Assembly (NCBI RefSeq): GCF_003984645.1
Contig: NZ_RWKI01000004.1
Span: 310,001 to 374,000, forward strand
Origin: Variovorax sp. MHTC-1
Lineage (GTDB): Bacteria; Pseudomonadota; Gammaproteobacteria; Burkholderiales; Burkholderiaceae_C
Reading direction: 5' to 3'
DNA length: 64,000 nt
Shown here: positions 11,441-20,681 of the stretch, piece by piece
Numbering within the stretch: position 1 is the stretch's first letter
Layout: every line of letters starts with the position of its first letter
The notes under the pieces: model-generated
What the model saw: the letters and a program-made list of their open reading frames with translations, nothing else
The model's database searches: none
Told to the model about the DNA's origin: nothing
Made by a program: the position numbers and the translations under genes

Positions 11441-11995
11441 ATGCTCAGACGACGTGAATTCGCCTTACTCGGCTTGGCCGCCGCCGGCTGGGCCCATGCC
11501 CAGTCCGAAGCGGATCCGTTCGTCGAGCGGCTGCGCGCGGGCCGGTGTGCGCTGCTGTGGCGGCATGCGCAGACCACGCCCGGTGTCGGCGATCCGCCTG
11601 GCTTTCAGTTGAATGTCTGCAGTACCCAGCGCAACCTGAGCGAGGAAGGGCGCGCGCATGCCCGTGCCGCGGGCGAGTGGTTCAAGGCACGCGGCCTGCG
11701 CCCGCGCGCGGTGCGCTCCAGTGCCTGGTGCCGGTGCAAGGACACGGCGGAGCTGGCCTTCGGCGCCTATGAGGTGTGGACGCCGCTCAACTCCACCTTC
11801 GGCCGCGGCGACGCTGCGAACAGCGGCAGGCAGGCGTTGCTGGAGCGGCTGGGCCGCATTTCCGCCGGCGCCTTCGAGGTGTGGGTCACGCACCAGGTCA
11901 ACATCACGGCGCTCACCGGCGAATTCGCCGCCATGGGCGAGGCCGTCGTCGTCGACGCTGCGGGCAAGGTGATGGCGCGCAGCAGCCTGCGCTGA
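11441..11995 (+). CDS. exported histidine phosphatase family protein
   Basis: This 184-residue protein starts with a twin-arginine-like leader (RRREFALLGLAAAGWAHA, cleavage near residue 20). It carries the phosphoglycerate-mutase-like catalytic RHA motif (LLWRHAQT, Arg41-His42) and the second conserved histidine in VTHQVNITALTG near the C-terminus. It probably acts on a phosphorylated substrate in the periplasm; the substrate is unknown. Tat export is inferred from the leader. It converges with the HD-domain gene with no base between the two stop codons. Confidence 0.85.
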   Translation: MLRRREFALLGLAAAGWAHAQSEADPFVERLRAGRCALLWRHAQTTPGVGDPPGFQLNVCSTQRNLSEEGRAHARAAGEWFKARGLRPRAVRSSAWCRCKDTAELAFGAYEVWTPLNSTFGRGDAANSGRQALLERLGRISAGAFEVWVTHQVNITALTGEFAAMGEAVVVDAAGKVMARSSLR

Positions 11996-12613
11996 TCAGC
12001 CGATCGCCTTCTGCAGGTTGAGGCGCGCCTGAGCTTCCAGTTTCGTTCGGATGGATTCAGTGAAATAGATGGGATCGCGCGCCAGGAAGCGGCCGAGGAT
12101 CTCGCGCCGCCGCGGCGCGAAGACTTCGGGCGGCACGTGCGCATACTCGATGCGGATCTGCCGCTCGTATTCGGCGAAGCGCGCGGCCGGCGCACCGAGG
12201 ATCGAGAGGTCGATGTCGACCAGCAATTGCGCGTCGGTGCCCTCGGGCTGCGCATCGTGGCGCGTGGCCATCACCAGCGCGTGGACACGCCGGGCCGCAT
12301 CCTCCGCGACGCCGGCGGCCCGCAGCGCCTGTTGCGCCCAGTCGGCGCTCCGCGCCTCGTTGTCGTGCCGGTGCACGTCGTAGATCGCGTCGTGGAACCA
12401 GAGCGCGAGCGCAATCTCGGCCGGGCGCTCTGCATGGCTGCGTTCGCGCGCCAGGCCGGCCAGGCATTCGTCCAGGTGCTGCAGCGTGTGGTAGGCGCGA
12501 TGCGGCTCGCTGTATTGCGCCAGCAGTTCGGCCAGCAGCGCCTCTTCGGGCGCAGCGGCGCCGAGTTCGCGCCAAGCATCGAGCCACGAAGCGCGCCGCG
12601 CGCCGGCGTCCAT
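11996..12613 (-). CDS. HD superfamily metal-dependent phosphohydrolase
   Basis: This 205-residue protein matches the small predicted HD phosphohydrolases (COG4339 type). Metal-binding residues appear as YHTLQHL, LALWFHDAIYD (the HD pair), a histidine in MATRHD, and an aspartate in DIDLSILG. No substrate is known for this group. The ATG at 12613 gives a compact start and lies 2 bp after the stop of the transglycosylase gene, so the two are likely co-transcribed. Confidence 0.85.
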   Translation of the reverse strand: MDAGARRASWLDAWRELGAAAPEEALLAELLAQYSEPHRAYHTLQHLDECLAGLARERSHAERPAEIALALWFHDAIYDVHRHDNEARSADWAQQALRAAGVAEDAARRVHALVMATRHDAQPEGTDAQLLVDIDLSILGAPAARFAEYERQIRIEYAHVPPEVFAPRRREILGRFLARDPIYFTESIRTKLEAQARLNLQKAIG

Positions 12614-12615
12614 GG

Positions 12616-13665
12616 CTACTGCTCCATCGCGGCGCGGACTTCGCGGCCGAGATCGATCACCGACATCGCGTAGTAGCTGCTCCAGTTGTAGCGCGTGATG
12701 ACGTAGAAGTTCTGCGTGCCGGCCACGTAGCTCGGCGCATCGGCGCCGTTCTGCAGCTCGATCAGCGCGAGCAGGCCCTTGTGCGTGAGCGCCTCGCCCT
12801 CGAGCACGGCGCCGCCGGCCACGAAGGCGTCGGCGCTGAAGGTGGGCAGGATGTCGGGCGCCATCAGCACGTCCTTCTTGAGCCGAGCCTCGTCGAAGCC
12901 GACCGGGTAGATCGACGGCATGCCCGGCTGCCAGCCGAAGGCCCTGAAATAGCTGGCCACCGAACCGATCACGTCGACCGGGTTGTTGACCAGGTCGATG
13001 CGGCCGTCGCCGTCGAAGTCGATCGCGTACTTGGCGATGCTGCTCGGCATGAACTGCGGCATGCCCATCGCGCCCGCATAGCTGCCGACCGGCACCATCG
13101 GGTCTTCCGCGGTACGGCTTTCGGTGCTCAGAAAGCTCTCGAGTTCGCTGCGAAAGAAGGCTTGGCGCTCGGCCGCGCGCGGATGGCCCTGCGGGAAATC
13201 GAAAGCCAGCGTGGCCAGCGCGTCGATGACGCGGAAGTTGCCCATGTTGCGGCCGTAGATGGTCTCGACGCCGACGATGCCGACGATGATCTCGGGCGGC
13301 ACGCCGTACTCGGCTTCGGCGCGCGCCAGCGTATCGGCATTGGCGCGCCAGAAGCGCACGCCGGCCGCGATGCGGATCGGATCGATGAAGCGGCTGCGGT
13401 AGACGCGCCAGTTCTTCGCCGTGCCCTTGGGCGCCGGCAGCATCAGGCGCGGCACGTTGGGCAGCAGCCGCGCGTTGCCGATGGTTGCGCGCACCCATTT
13501 GCGATCGAGGTCGCGCCGTTCTGCGACGTCGTCGGCGAACTGCATTGCATCCTCGCGCGTGGCATAGGGCGTTTCGCCGCGCACGGTTTTCTGGGCCGAT
13601 GCGGGGATCGGGGAAGTCAGCAGGAGGAGGGCCAGCGGAAGAGCGGTCGAAAGAAGGCGTCGCAT
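12616..13665 (-). CDS. mltB: lytic murein transglycosylase B
   Basis: This enzyme cleaves peptidoglycan glycan strands to 1,6-anhydromuropeptides. It is 349 residues long with a signal peptide (MRRLLSTALPLALLLLTSPI, cleavage about residue 24). No lipobox cysteine is seen, so it is probably soluble. The catalytic glutamate is Glu134 in GVETIYGRNMGNF, followed by the family motif GSYAGAMGMPQFMPSS. The ATG at 13665 is chosen for the signal peptide; the frame upstream is antisense to the neighbouring gene. It is the first gene of a two-gene unit with the HD protein. Confidence 0.93.
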   Translation of the reverse strand: MRRLLSTALPLALLLLTSPIPASAQKTVRGETPYATREDAMQFADDVAERRDLDRKWVRATIGNARLLPNVPRLMLPAPKGTAKNWRVYRSRFIDPIRIAAGVRFWRANADTLARAEAEYGVPPEIIVGIVGVETIYGRNMGNFRVIDALATLAFDFPQGHPRAAERQAFFRSELESFLSTESRTAEDPMVPVGSYAGAMGMPQFMPSSIAKYAIDFDGDGRIDLVNNPVDVIGSVASYFRAFGWQPGMPSIYPVGFDEARLKKDVLMAPDILPTFSADAFVAGGAVLEGEALTHKGLLALIELQNGADAPSYVAGTQNFYVITRYNWSSYYAMSVIDLGREVRAAMEQ

Positions 13666-13718
13666 GGCCCCGATTGTGCCGCCCGTGCCCTGCGCCCCGG
13701 CGCGGGACACATGCGGTT

Positions 13719-15716
13719 TCAGTGCGGCCAGGCCAGGCGGCGGAACTCGGACTTGAGCGCGGCCAGCGCGGGCCCGGGCGTTCGGGCGTAGCGCTGCGCC
13801 TCGAGCTTGAGCAGCCAGTCCGCTGCGCCTTGCGCGCCGGCGCCGAAGCGTTCGGCCAAGCGGGCCGCCATCTGGCGCGGCGGCATCGCATCGGGCACCT
13901 CGATGCCGGCTTTCTTCATGCGCGCGCGGGCCTGGCCGAGCAGGCGCAGCCACGGGTCGTGCTGGCTGCGTTCCCACAACGTCCACCCGGCGCCCGCCAG
14001 GCTGGCCACGACCAGCAGCGCGAGCAGCACGGTGGCGAGGTCTTGCAGGCTCGGCGCTTCGAAGCCCAGGTTCTTGAGCAGATCGAGCTGGCGGCTTTGC
14101 GTGTAGTTGAGCACCCACTGGTTCCAGCCGTTGTTCACGGCTTCCCAGGCGGCGCGCAGGTTCTGCGCCAGCGTGGGGCTCATCACGTTGATCGCACCGG
14201 CGAAGAGGCCCGGCTGTGCTACCAGGCGCTGGAACTGGCCGACGCGGTCGGGCGAGATCGCGCCGGTCGGATCGACGCGCACCCAGCCCGCGCCTTCCTG
14301 CCACACCTCGGCCCAGGCGTGCGCATCGCTGTGGCGCAGCGTCCAGAAGTTGTCGACGCCGTTGATTTCGCCGCCCTGGTAGCCGGTGACGATGCGCGCG
14401 GGAATGTCGAGCGCGCGCATCAGCACCACGAAGGCGGAGGCGATGTGCTCGCAGAAGCCGGCCTTCCTGTCGAACCAGAACTCGTCGGCGGTGTCGTTGC
14501 CGTAGACGCCGGGTTCTAGTGTGTAGCTGTAGCCGCCCGTGCGCAGCCGTTGCATTGCGGCCTGCACGAAGGCTGCCGTGGCGGCGCCGGCAAGGGCTGG
14601 GTCGCTTTTCATCTGCGCGGCCAGTTCGGCCGTGCGCGGGTTCGAGCCCGGCGGCAGCGCGACGTAGGGCTGCAACGCGGCCGTTCGACGCTGCGGGCCG
14701 CTCTGGAACTGGGTGAAGCTCTCGGCCCGGTAGCGCACCAGATCGCCGATCGGCCGGTTGGCGAACCACTGCAGTTCGGGCGTGCCGAACAATTCGTAGC
14801 CCGGCAGCTCCGGCTTGGCCGGCGCGGCATCGAGCGTCAGCAACCAGGGCCGGTTGCTGGGCTCGAGCGTGACTTCGTAGCCGACGGCGTCCCCGCGCAC
14901 GCGCAGGTTCTGCGCCAGGAAGCCGCGCGAGAAGAGCGGCGGCGAAGTCCATTCACGGCCGTCGAACTGCGACAGCACCGGTCCGCGAAAGTACAGGTCG
15001 CGCTGCGCCGGGACGCGGTTGCCGTCGAACCTGATGCGCGCCGCGATGCCATCGTCGAGCGCGAGCCGCGCGATGCTGCCCACGCGCATCGTGCTCGAGA
15101 GGCCGGTGCGGCCGGTCATCGCGTCGTTGGGCGTGCCCCAGAGCGGCGCCATGCGCGGGAACAGCAGGAACAGCACCAGCATGATCGGCGCGCCGAGCAG
15201 CGCCATCCAGCCCGCGGTGCGCGCCGCCTGCATGAGCGGCGGCTTGCCGACCGGCATGTGGGCGTTGACCAGCGCGGTCAGGAGCCCCAGCAATGCCAGC
15301 AGCATCGCGAAGGCGGTGGGGAGCGACTGCGAGTAGAAGAAGTTCGTGAGCATCGTGAAGAAGCCCAGGAAGAAGATCACGAAGGCATCGCGCCGGGCGC
15401 GCAGCTCCAGCGTCTTGAGCGCGAGCAGGATCACGATCAGCGTGACGCCGGCGTCGCGGCCCAGCAGCGTGCGGTGGGTGGCGTAGGTGGCGACCAGCGT
15501 GACCGCGAGCAGGCCGGCACGCCACCATCTGCTGGGCAGCGGCTTGGCCTGCACGGCCAGGACGCCGCGCCAGAACAGGACGATAGCGGTGAGGGTGCTG
15601 CACCACCAGGGCAGGTTGGGGACCTGCGGCAGCAGGATGAGCGCGATCACGCCGAGCAGGAAGAGGGTGTCCCTGGCTTCCCTGGGCAAGGACTGGAGCT
15701 TGGTGGCTAGGCGCAT
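13719..15716 (-). CDS. TgpA-like transglutaminase membrane protein
   Basis: The protein has 665 residues in three parts: an N-terminal membrane domain (DUF3488 type, several helices up to about residue 200), a large periplasmic region with a transglutaminase core, and a C-terminal helix plus DUF4129-like tail. The catalytic Cys is near residue 421 in GFCEHIASAFVVL, with His and Asp in SDAHAWAEVW and VRVDPTGA. With DUF58 and MoxR it forms a common three-gene module of uncertain function, though TgpA is needed for viability in Pseudomonas. The ATG at 15716 is chosen because residues upstream come from a repeat cassette. Confidence 0.9.
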   Translation of the reverse strand: MRLATKLQSLPREARDTLFLLGVIALILLPQVPNLPWWCSTLTAIVLFWRGVLAVQAKPLPSRWWRAGLLAVTLVATYATHRTLLGRDAGVTLIVILLALKTLELRARRDAFVIFFLGFFTMLTNFFYSQSLPTAFAMLLALLGLLTALVNAHMPVGKPPLMQAARTAGWMALLGAPIMLVLFLLFPRMAPLWGTPNDAMTGRTGLSSTMRVGSIARLALDDGIAARIRFDGNRVPAQRDLYFRGPVLSQFDGREWTSPPLFSRGFLAQNLRVRGDAVGYEVTLEPSNRPWLLTLDAAPAKPELPGYELFGTPELQWFANRPIGDLVRYRAESFTQFQSGPQRRTAALQPYVALPPGSNPRTAELAAQMKSDPALAGAATAAFVQAAMQRLRTGGYSYTLEPGVYGNDTADEFWFDRKAGFCEHIASAFVVLMRALDIPARIVTGYQGGEINGVDNFWTLRHSDAHAWAEVWQEGAGWVRVDPTGAISPDRVGQFQRLVAQPGLFAGAINVMSPTLAQNLRAAWEAVNNGWNQWVLNYTQSRQLDLLKNLGFEAPSLQDLATVLLALLVVASLAGAGWTLWERSQHDPWLRLLGQARARMKKAGIEVPDAMPPRQMAARLAERFGAGAQGAADWLLKLEAQRYARTPGPALAALKSEFRRLAWPH

Positions 15717-15724
15717 GGCGGCTT

Positions 15725-16457
15725 TACTCCCTCTCGCTCCGGGAGAGGGTTGGGGTGAGGGCACTGGGCTTTTGGATCGTTGCTGTTCTTTGGTGAAGCC
15801 GGAGCCGGGAATTCGCCCCGGCGGGCGAGTCACTTTCTTTTGCGTCGCCAAAAGAAAGTAACCAAAGAAAAGGCGACCCCACTGTCTGCGACCCCGCAGC
15901 TGCGCTGCGGGGCAACCTGCGGTGCTCGCGCAGCCGGCCTGCCGCAGAACTCGCTGCGTTCACTGCGTTCACTGCGCTCAAACAGCTGCGGCAAGTCAGA
16001 TCACGAAGCACGCCTGTCCTTCGGCAGGCGTGCGGCCGGCTGCGCTGCGCTCCTCGGCGCAGCCAGAGGGGAGTGGCTCGGGCCTTCGCTTCGCTCGGCC
16101 GCCAAGAACCCCAACAGCCAACCCCAACACAAGGACGCGCCCTGGCGCGTCCTTGTTCAATCCCCTCTGGGCGTGCCGAGGAGCGCAGCTTCAGGCGGAA
16201 AAAGGGCCGCGCGTGTTTGAGCCGAAGGCGAGTTTGCGCGGACCCCGCCTGAAGCGAGCACCGCAGGTTGCCCGCAGCGAAGCGGAGGGACACGCACAGT
16301 GGGGTCGCCTTTCTTTGGTTACTTTCTTTGGCGAGACAAAGAAAGTAACTCGCCCGCCGGGGCGAATTCCCGGCTCCGGCTTCAAGCCAAGCGCAACGTA
16401 CGGAATCAAGCGGACAAGTGCCCCCACCCCAGCCCTCCCCCGGCGGGGGAGGGAGCA
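15725..16457. repeat. 0.7-kb palindromic repeat cassette
   Basis: The 750-bp gap between the DUF58 and transglutaminase genes holds a nested inverted repeat. Outer arms (15725-15763 and 16418-16457) are a GGGAGAGGGTTGGGGTGAGG-type repeat. Inner arms (about 15795-15929 and 16254-16386) share CCGGAGCCGGGAATTCGCCC, AAAGAAAGTAACCAAAGAAA and GCAACCTGCGGTGCTCG. The central core (15922-16060) recurs at 57813-57952. Open frames here read as low-value peptides (VTFFVSPKKVTKE and similar) and I do not call genes. It splits an otherwise compact operon. Confidence 0.8.
15922..16060 (+). repeat. 139-bp repeat core, copy 1
   Basis: The core begins TGCTCGCGCAGCCGGCCTGC and is almost identical to 57813-57952. 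It contains two hairpins: GCCGCAG pairing with CTGCGGC across tandem CTGCGTTCA units, and GCACGCCTG pairing with CAGGCGTGC around a short CTTCGG loop. Confidence 0.8.
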
Positions 16458-16466
16458 GTAAACCGC

Positions 16467-17441
16467 TCAACATAGAGCCAGCACCTCCAGGCACCGCCGC
16501 TTGTGCGCCTCTCCCTGAGAAGGCGCAACCACCTTCCCGCCCACCCGCAACCCGTAGTCCACGCCCAACCGGTCCGCCATCAGCACCCACGCGCAAAGCC
16601 GCGACAGCCGCGCCTCCCAGCCGGGCAGGCCCGCAGCTTGCGCGTCCAGCCACAGCTCCTGCCGCTGCGCCTGCTGCGTGTCGCGGCTCACGAGTTCTTC
16701 CGAGCCCGTGGCCTGCGCCCGCGCCGCGCGCTTCCACACCACGAGCTTCAGCGGGTCGCCGCGCCGGTATGCGCGCACGCCGTCGTACTCGCCGGCCACG
16801 TTCGCACGCAGCATCGACGCCGCCGCCTGCCCGGCCAAAGGTTCGCCGGGCGGCAGCGGCGGCGGGTTCGGCTCGGGCGCCGGATAGACCAGCACCTGCG
16901 AGGCCGGCCGCCATACCGTCCAGACGCGAAAGGTGCCGAGCGGAAAGCGGGTCTCGGCGGTAAGCGTCGGCACCGGATGCAGGCCGCGCCGTTCGGGCTT
17001 GAAGGCGACCTCGACCGTTGCGCTGCCCTCGGCCGGCACGTCGCTCCACGACCATTGCCCGCTGTGGCGCACGGCCAGGCCGATGCCGTAGCGCGTGCTG
17101 CGCCGCCGGTTGTGCAACATCACGCGGAACACCGCGGCAGCGCCCGCGTAGCGCGCATCCGGTGCCATCAGGCGCAGCGCCAGACCACGCAGCGTCGCGT
17201 GGCACACATACATGCCGACCGCCACGCAGCCGGCCAGCAGGAAGGTCAGCAGGTAGCCGAGGTTGAGCTGGTAGTTGATCGAAGCGATCAGCAGCAGCAG
17301 CAGCGTGCCGGCCAGCATCCAGCCCGCGGGCGTCGGCACGATGTAGACGTTGCGCTGCGTGAGCTCGAGCGTGTCCGAAGGCGGCCGGCGCGAGAGGAAC
17401 CAGCCGTCGATGCGCGAGCGAAGCGGCGCCAGCAGTTTCAC
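16467..17441 (-). CDS. DUF58 domain protein
   Basis: This 324-residue protein has two hydrophobic helices near residues 40-80 (GWMLAGTLLLLLIASINYQL region) and a cytoplasmic DUF58 domain with the family motif GEYDGVRAYRRGDPLKLVVW around residue 210. DUF58 proteins accompany MoxR ATPases and often carry a von Willebrand-like fold; the function is unclear. Its start overlaps the end of the MoxR gene by 4 bp. The downstream transglutaminase gene is separated by the palindromic repeat cassette, so co-expression is uncertain. Confidence 0.9.
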   Translation of the reverse strand: MKLLAPLRSRIDGWFLSRRPPSDTLELTQRNVYIVPTPAGWMLAGTLLLLLIASINYQLNLGYLLTFLLAGCVAVGMYVCHATLRGLALRLMAPDARYAGAAAVFRVMLHNRRRSTRYGIGLAVRHSGQWSWSDVPAEGSATVEVAFKPERRGLHPVPTLTAETRFPLGTFRVWTVWRPASQVLVYPAPEPNPPPLPPGEPLAGQAAASMLRANVAGEYDGVRAYRRGDPLKLVVWKRAARAQATGSEELVSRDTQQAQRQELWLDAQAAGLPGWEARLSRLCAWVLMADRLGVDYGLRVGGKVVAPSQGEAHKRRCLEVLALC

Positions 17442-18370
17442 GGCAATGGGACTGCGGCGGTCATGGCGCGCACCTGCTCGACCGCGCCGCGGCCCGCGTC
17501 GCCGAGCGGCGTGAGCCGGTGCGCGATGGTCTGCGGCAGCACGGCCTGCACATCGTCGGGCGCCACGTAGTCGCGGTTGGCCAGAAGCGCCTGCGCCTTG
17601 GCCGCGCGCAGCACCGCGATGCCGGCGCGCGGCGAGAGGCCCTGCAGGAACCAGCGGCCCGAGCGCGTCGCGGCGATCAGGTCCTGCACGTAGTTCAGGA
17701 GCGGCTCGGCCGCATGCACCTGCAGCACGCGCTGTTGCAGCGCCGTGAGCTCGCCCGCGGTGAGCAGCGCTGGCAGGCCCGCGAGCATCTCGCGCCGGTC
17801 GGCGCCGGCCAAGAGCTCGCGCTCGGCCGCGCGGTCGGGGTAGCCCAGCGAGATGCGCATCAGGAAACGGTCGAGCTGCGACTCGGGCAGCGCGAAGGTG
17901 CCCAGCTGGTCGTGCGGGTTCTGCGTCGCGATCACGAAGAAGGGGGTGGGGAGAGGGCGCGTCTCGCCTTCGACCGTGACCTGCTTCTCTTCCATCGCTT
18001 CCAGGAGCGCGCTCTGGGTCTTGGGGCTCGCGCGGTTGATCTCATCGGCGAGCAGCACCTGGGCGAAGATCGGTCCGGGGTGGAACACGAAGGCCTGCTG
18101 TCCGCGGTCGTAGATCGCCACGCCGGAGAGATCGCCCGGCATCAGGTCGGCGGTGAATTGAACCCGCGAGAACTGCAGGCCGAAGGTGTGCGAGAGCGCG
18201 TGGGCGAGGGTGGTCTTGCCGACGCCCGGCACATCCTCGATCAGCAGGTGGCCGCCGGCCAGAAGACAGGCCACGCAGTCGCGTACCTGTGCCTCTTTGC
18301 CCACGATCACCGTGTTAAGCTGGCCGAGCAAACTGGCGAGCTTCGCGGCAACGTCCATTTTTGTATCCAT
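17438..18370 (-). CDS. MoxR-family AAA+ ATPase
   Basis: This chaperone-like ATPase of 310 residues has Walker A GVGKTTLA in DVPGVGKTTLAHAL, Walker B VLLADEINRASPKTQ, and sensor-type FFVIATQNP. MoxR proteins are thought to help assemble or activate partner proteins, here probably the DUF58 and transglutaminase proteins. I chose the ATG at 18370 (MDTKMDV); an upstream start at 18394 would add eight residues. The region up to 18433 is a short divergent promoter shared with the deacetylase gene. Confidence 0.92.
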   Translation of the reverse strand: MDTKMDVAAKLASLLGQLNTVIVGKEAQVRDCVACLLAGGHLLIEDVPGVGKTTLAHALSHTFGLQFSRVQFTADLMPGDLSGVAIYDRGQQAFVFHPGPIFAQVLLADEINRASPKTQSALLEAMEEKQVTVEGETRPLPTPFFVIATQNPHDQLGTFALPESQLDRFLMRISLGYPDRAAERELLAGADRREMLAGLPALLTAGELTALQQRVLQVHAAEPLLNYVQDLIAATRSGRWFLQGLSPRAGIAVLRAAKAQALLANRDYVAPDDVQAVLPQTIAHRLTPLGDAGRGAVEQVRAMTAAVPLP

Positions 18371-18433
18371 ATGCAAACAATACCGTAAAGCCATGCAGCC
18401 CTGCGTTGCATCAGGCTACGACGTGATCGATCC

Positions 18434-19387
18434 ATGGGCAAAACCGGCTATTTCACCCACCGCGACTGCTGGAAACACGAGATGGGCCCGGGGCATCCCG
18501 AATGCCCCGAGCGGCTCGATGCGATCGAGGACCGGCTGCTGGCGACCGGCGTCGCCGATGCGCTCGAACGCGCAGAGGTGCCGCTGGCCACGCTGGAGCA
18601 GATCACCCGCGCGCACAGCGTCGAACACCTGGAACTCCTCGAGGCGCTGAGCCAGCGGCTGATCGCCGACGCGCCGGCCGGCGGCCCGCGCTACGCGCAG
18701 CTCGATCCCGACACCGCGCTCTCGCGCTTCAGCGTGCTGGCCGCCCGCCGTGCCGCTGGCGCCGCCATCGCCGCGACCGATGCGGTGATCGCCGGCACGC
18801 TGGACAACGCCTTCTGCGCCGTGCGGCCGCCCGGCCACCATGCCTGCCGCGACAAGGCGATGGGCTTCTGCGTCCTCAACAACGTGGCGATCGCTGCGCG
18901 CCACGCGATCGAGGAGCACGGCCTGAAACGCGTCGCGATCGTCGATTTCGACGTGCACCACGGCAACGGCACCGAAGACATCCTGAGCAACGACCCGCGC
19001 GTGCTGATGGTGGGCTTCTTCCAGCATCCCTTCTATCCGTACAGCGGCACCGACCATCCGGCGCCGAACATGCTCAATCTGCCGGTGCCGGCCTACACCA
19101 AGGGCATGGACGTGCGCGAGCTGATCGAGGCCTGCTGGATGCCGCGGCTCGAAGACTTCAAGCCGCAAATGATCTTCGTGAGCGCGGGCTTCGACGCCCA
19201 TCGCGACGACGACCTGGGCCAGCTGCGGCTCAACGAGAACGACTTCGCCTGGATCACCGAGCGCATCCGCGATGTGGCCCGGCGCCATGCCGGCGGGCGC
19301 ATCGTGTCGATGCTGGAGGGCGGCTACAACCTCGATGCGCTCGCGCGCAGCGTCGAAACGCACTTGCGCGTGCTGGCCGATCTCTAG
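18434..19387 (+). CDS. histone deacetylase superfamily protein
   Basis: This 317-residue arginase/deacetylase-fold hydrolase carries all expected zinc-site motifs: RPPGHHA near residues 130-136, VDFDVHHGNG near 170, SAGFDAHRDDDLGQL near 250 and LEGGYN near the end. Bacterial members deacetylate polyamines or other small amides, or act on proteins such as acetyl-CoA synthetase; the substrate cannot be told here. It is divergent from the MoxR gene and followed 13 bp later by an MscS channel gene, with which it is probably co-transcribed. Confidence 0.93.
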   Translation: MGKTGYFTHRDCWKHEMGPGHPECPERLDAIEDRLLATGVADALERAEVPLATLEQITRAHSVEHLELLEALSQRLIADAPAGGPRYAQLDPDTALSRFSVLAARRAAGAAIAATDAVIAGTLDNAFCAVRPPGHHACRDKAMGFCVLNNVAIAARHAIEEHGLKRVAIVDFDVHHGNGTEDILSNDPRVLMVGFFQHPFYPYSGTDHPAPNMLNLPVPAYTKGMDVRELIEACWMPRLEDFKPQMIFVSAGFDAHRDDDLGQLRLNENDFAWITERIRDVARRHAGGRIVSMLEGGYNLDALARSVETHLRVLADL

Positions 19388-19400
19388 GGCGAGCCCTGGG

Positions 19401-20681
19401 ATGGATTTCAGCGCCTTCACTCAGCGCCTCGGGCAGATCGACGCGCGCAGCCTGTCGATCGAACTTGCTGCCCTGGTGGGATGCGTGGCGCTGGCCTGGG
19501 CGGTCTGCCGCTGGTTCGGTCGCGACCAGCCCAAGGATTCGATCTGGTTCGGCGAGCGCACCTTCGACGGCCTGCTGTTCCCGCTGCTCGCGCTGCTCCT
19601 GACCGACCTGGCGCGCCGCTTCGCGCTCGAGTTCCAGCCGGTGCTGGTGCTGCGCATCGCGGTGTCGGTGTTCCTCTCGCTGGCGGCGATCCGCCTGTTC
19701 GCGCGGGTGCTCAAAGCCGTGTTCCCGGCCTCGGCGCTGGTTCGCCTGATCGAGCGCACGATTTCCTGGCTCGCATGGATCGCGGCCGTGCTCTGGATCG
19801 TCGGGCTGCTGCCGGTGGTCCTTGCCGAGCTCGAGAACGTCACGCTGGCCTTCGGCAAGACCCGCGTCAGCCTGCGCACGATGCTGGAAGGCATTCTGTC
19901 GGCCGCCATCGTGCTCGTGATCGCGCTGTGGATCGCCTCGACGATCGAAAAGCGCATCCTGCGCACCTCGGTGACCGACCTGTCGATGCGCAAGGTCGCG
20001 TCGAACGCGATCCGCGCCTTCCTGCTGCTGATCGGCCTGCTGTTCGCCTTGTCGGCGGTAGGGGTCGACCTGACGGCGCTCTCGGTGCTGGGCGGCGCGC
20101 TGGGCGTCGGCTTGGGCTTCGGCCTGCAGAAGCTGGCCGCCAACTACGTGAGCGGCTTCGTGATCCTGCTGGAGCGCTCGATCCGCATCGGCGACAACGT
20201 CAAGGTCGACGGCTTCGAGGGCCGCATTACCGACATCAAGACGCGCTACACGCTGGTGCGGCAGGGCAACGGGCGCGAGTCGATCGTGCCGAACGAATCG
20301 CTGATCACGAGCCGGGTCGAGAACCTTTCCGTGTCCGACCTCAAGTTCCACATCACGACCAACATCGTGGTCGGCTACGACAGCGACGTCGCGCAGGTGC
20401 AGGCCATCCTGCGCGATGCGGCCGCCGCGCAGGCGCGCGTGCTGAGCGACCCCGCGCCGGTCGCATTCCTCGTCAACTTCGCGCCCGACGGACTGGAGTT
20501 CAGTCTCAATTTCTGGATCGCCGATCCCGACAAGGGCAAGGACAACCTCCGCTCGCCGATCAACATCGCGATCCTCGAGGGCCTGCGCGCCGCCGGCATC
20601 GACATTCCATATCCCCAGCGCGTGCTGCGCGTCGAGTCGCTGCCGCCGGGCCTTTCGGCGCCTGAGGCGGCTCGCCTATAA
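19401..20681 (+). CDS. MscS-family mechanosensitive channel
   Basis: This inner-membrane channel of 426 residues has five or more hydrophobic helices. The pore helix GALGVGLGFGLQKLAANYVS and the beta-domain entry ERSIRIGDNVKVDGFEGRI are near residues 235-280. Such channels open on membrane tension during hypo-osmotic shock; substrate and gating here are inferred from the family. The ATG at 19401 gives MDFSAFTQRL. Its TAA stop overlaps a TATAAT hexamer (20677-20682) that probably serves the etf promoter downstream. Confidence 0.9.
   Translation: MDFSAFTQRLGQIDARSLSIELAALVGCVALAWAVCRWFGRDQPKDSIWFGERTFDGLLFPLLALLLTDLARRFALEFQPVLVLRIAVSVFLSLAAIRLFARVLKAVFPASALVRLIERTISWLAWIAAVLWIVGLLPVVLAELENVTLAFGKTRVSLRTMLEGILSAAIVLVIALWIASTIEKRILRTSVTDLSMRKVASNAIRAFLLLIGLLFALSAVGVDLTALSVLGGALGVGLGFGLQKLAANYVSGFVILLERSIRIGDNVKVDGFEGRITDIKTRYTLVRQGNGRESIVPNESLITSRVENLSVSDLKFHITTNIVVGYDSDVAQVQAILRDAAAAQARVLSDPAPVAFLVNFAPDGLEFSLNFWIADPDKGKDNLRSPINIAILEGLRAAGIDIPYPQRVLRVESLPPGLSAPEAARL

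Noticed and set aside
15922..16060. CRISPR-like tandem repeats (CTGCGTTCA units)
   Set aside because: There are only three short units without spacers of regular length and no cas genes; it is a hairpin-forming repeat core.
15780..16461. Several open frames in the palindromic cassette that give VTFF/KKVTKE-type peptides
   Set aside because: They come from repeat arms and appear in several frames of the same DNA. There are no ribosome sites or family features.
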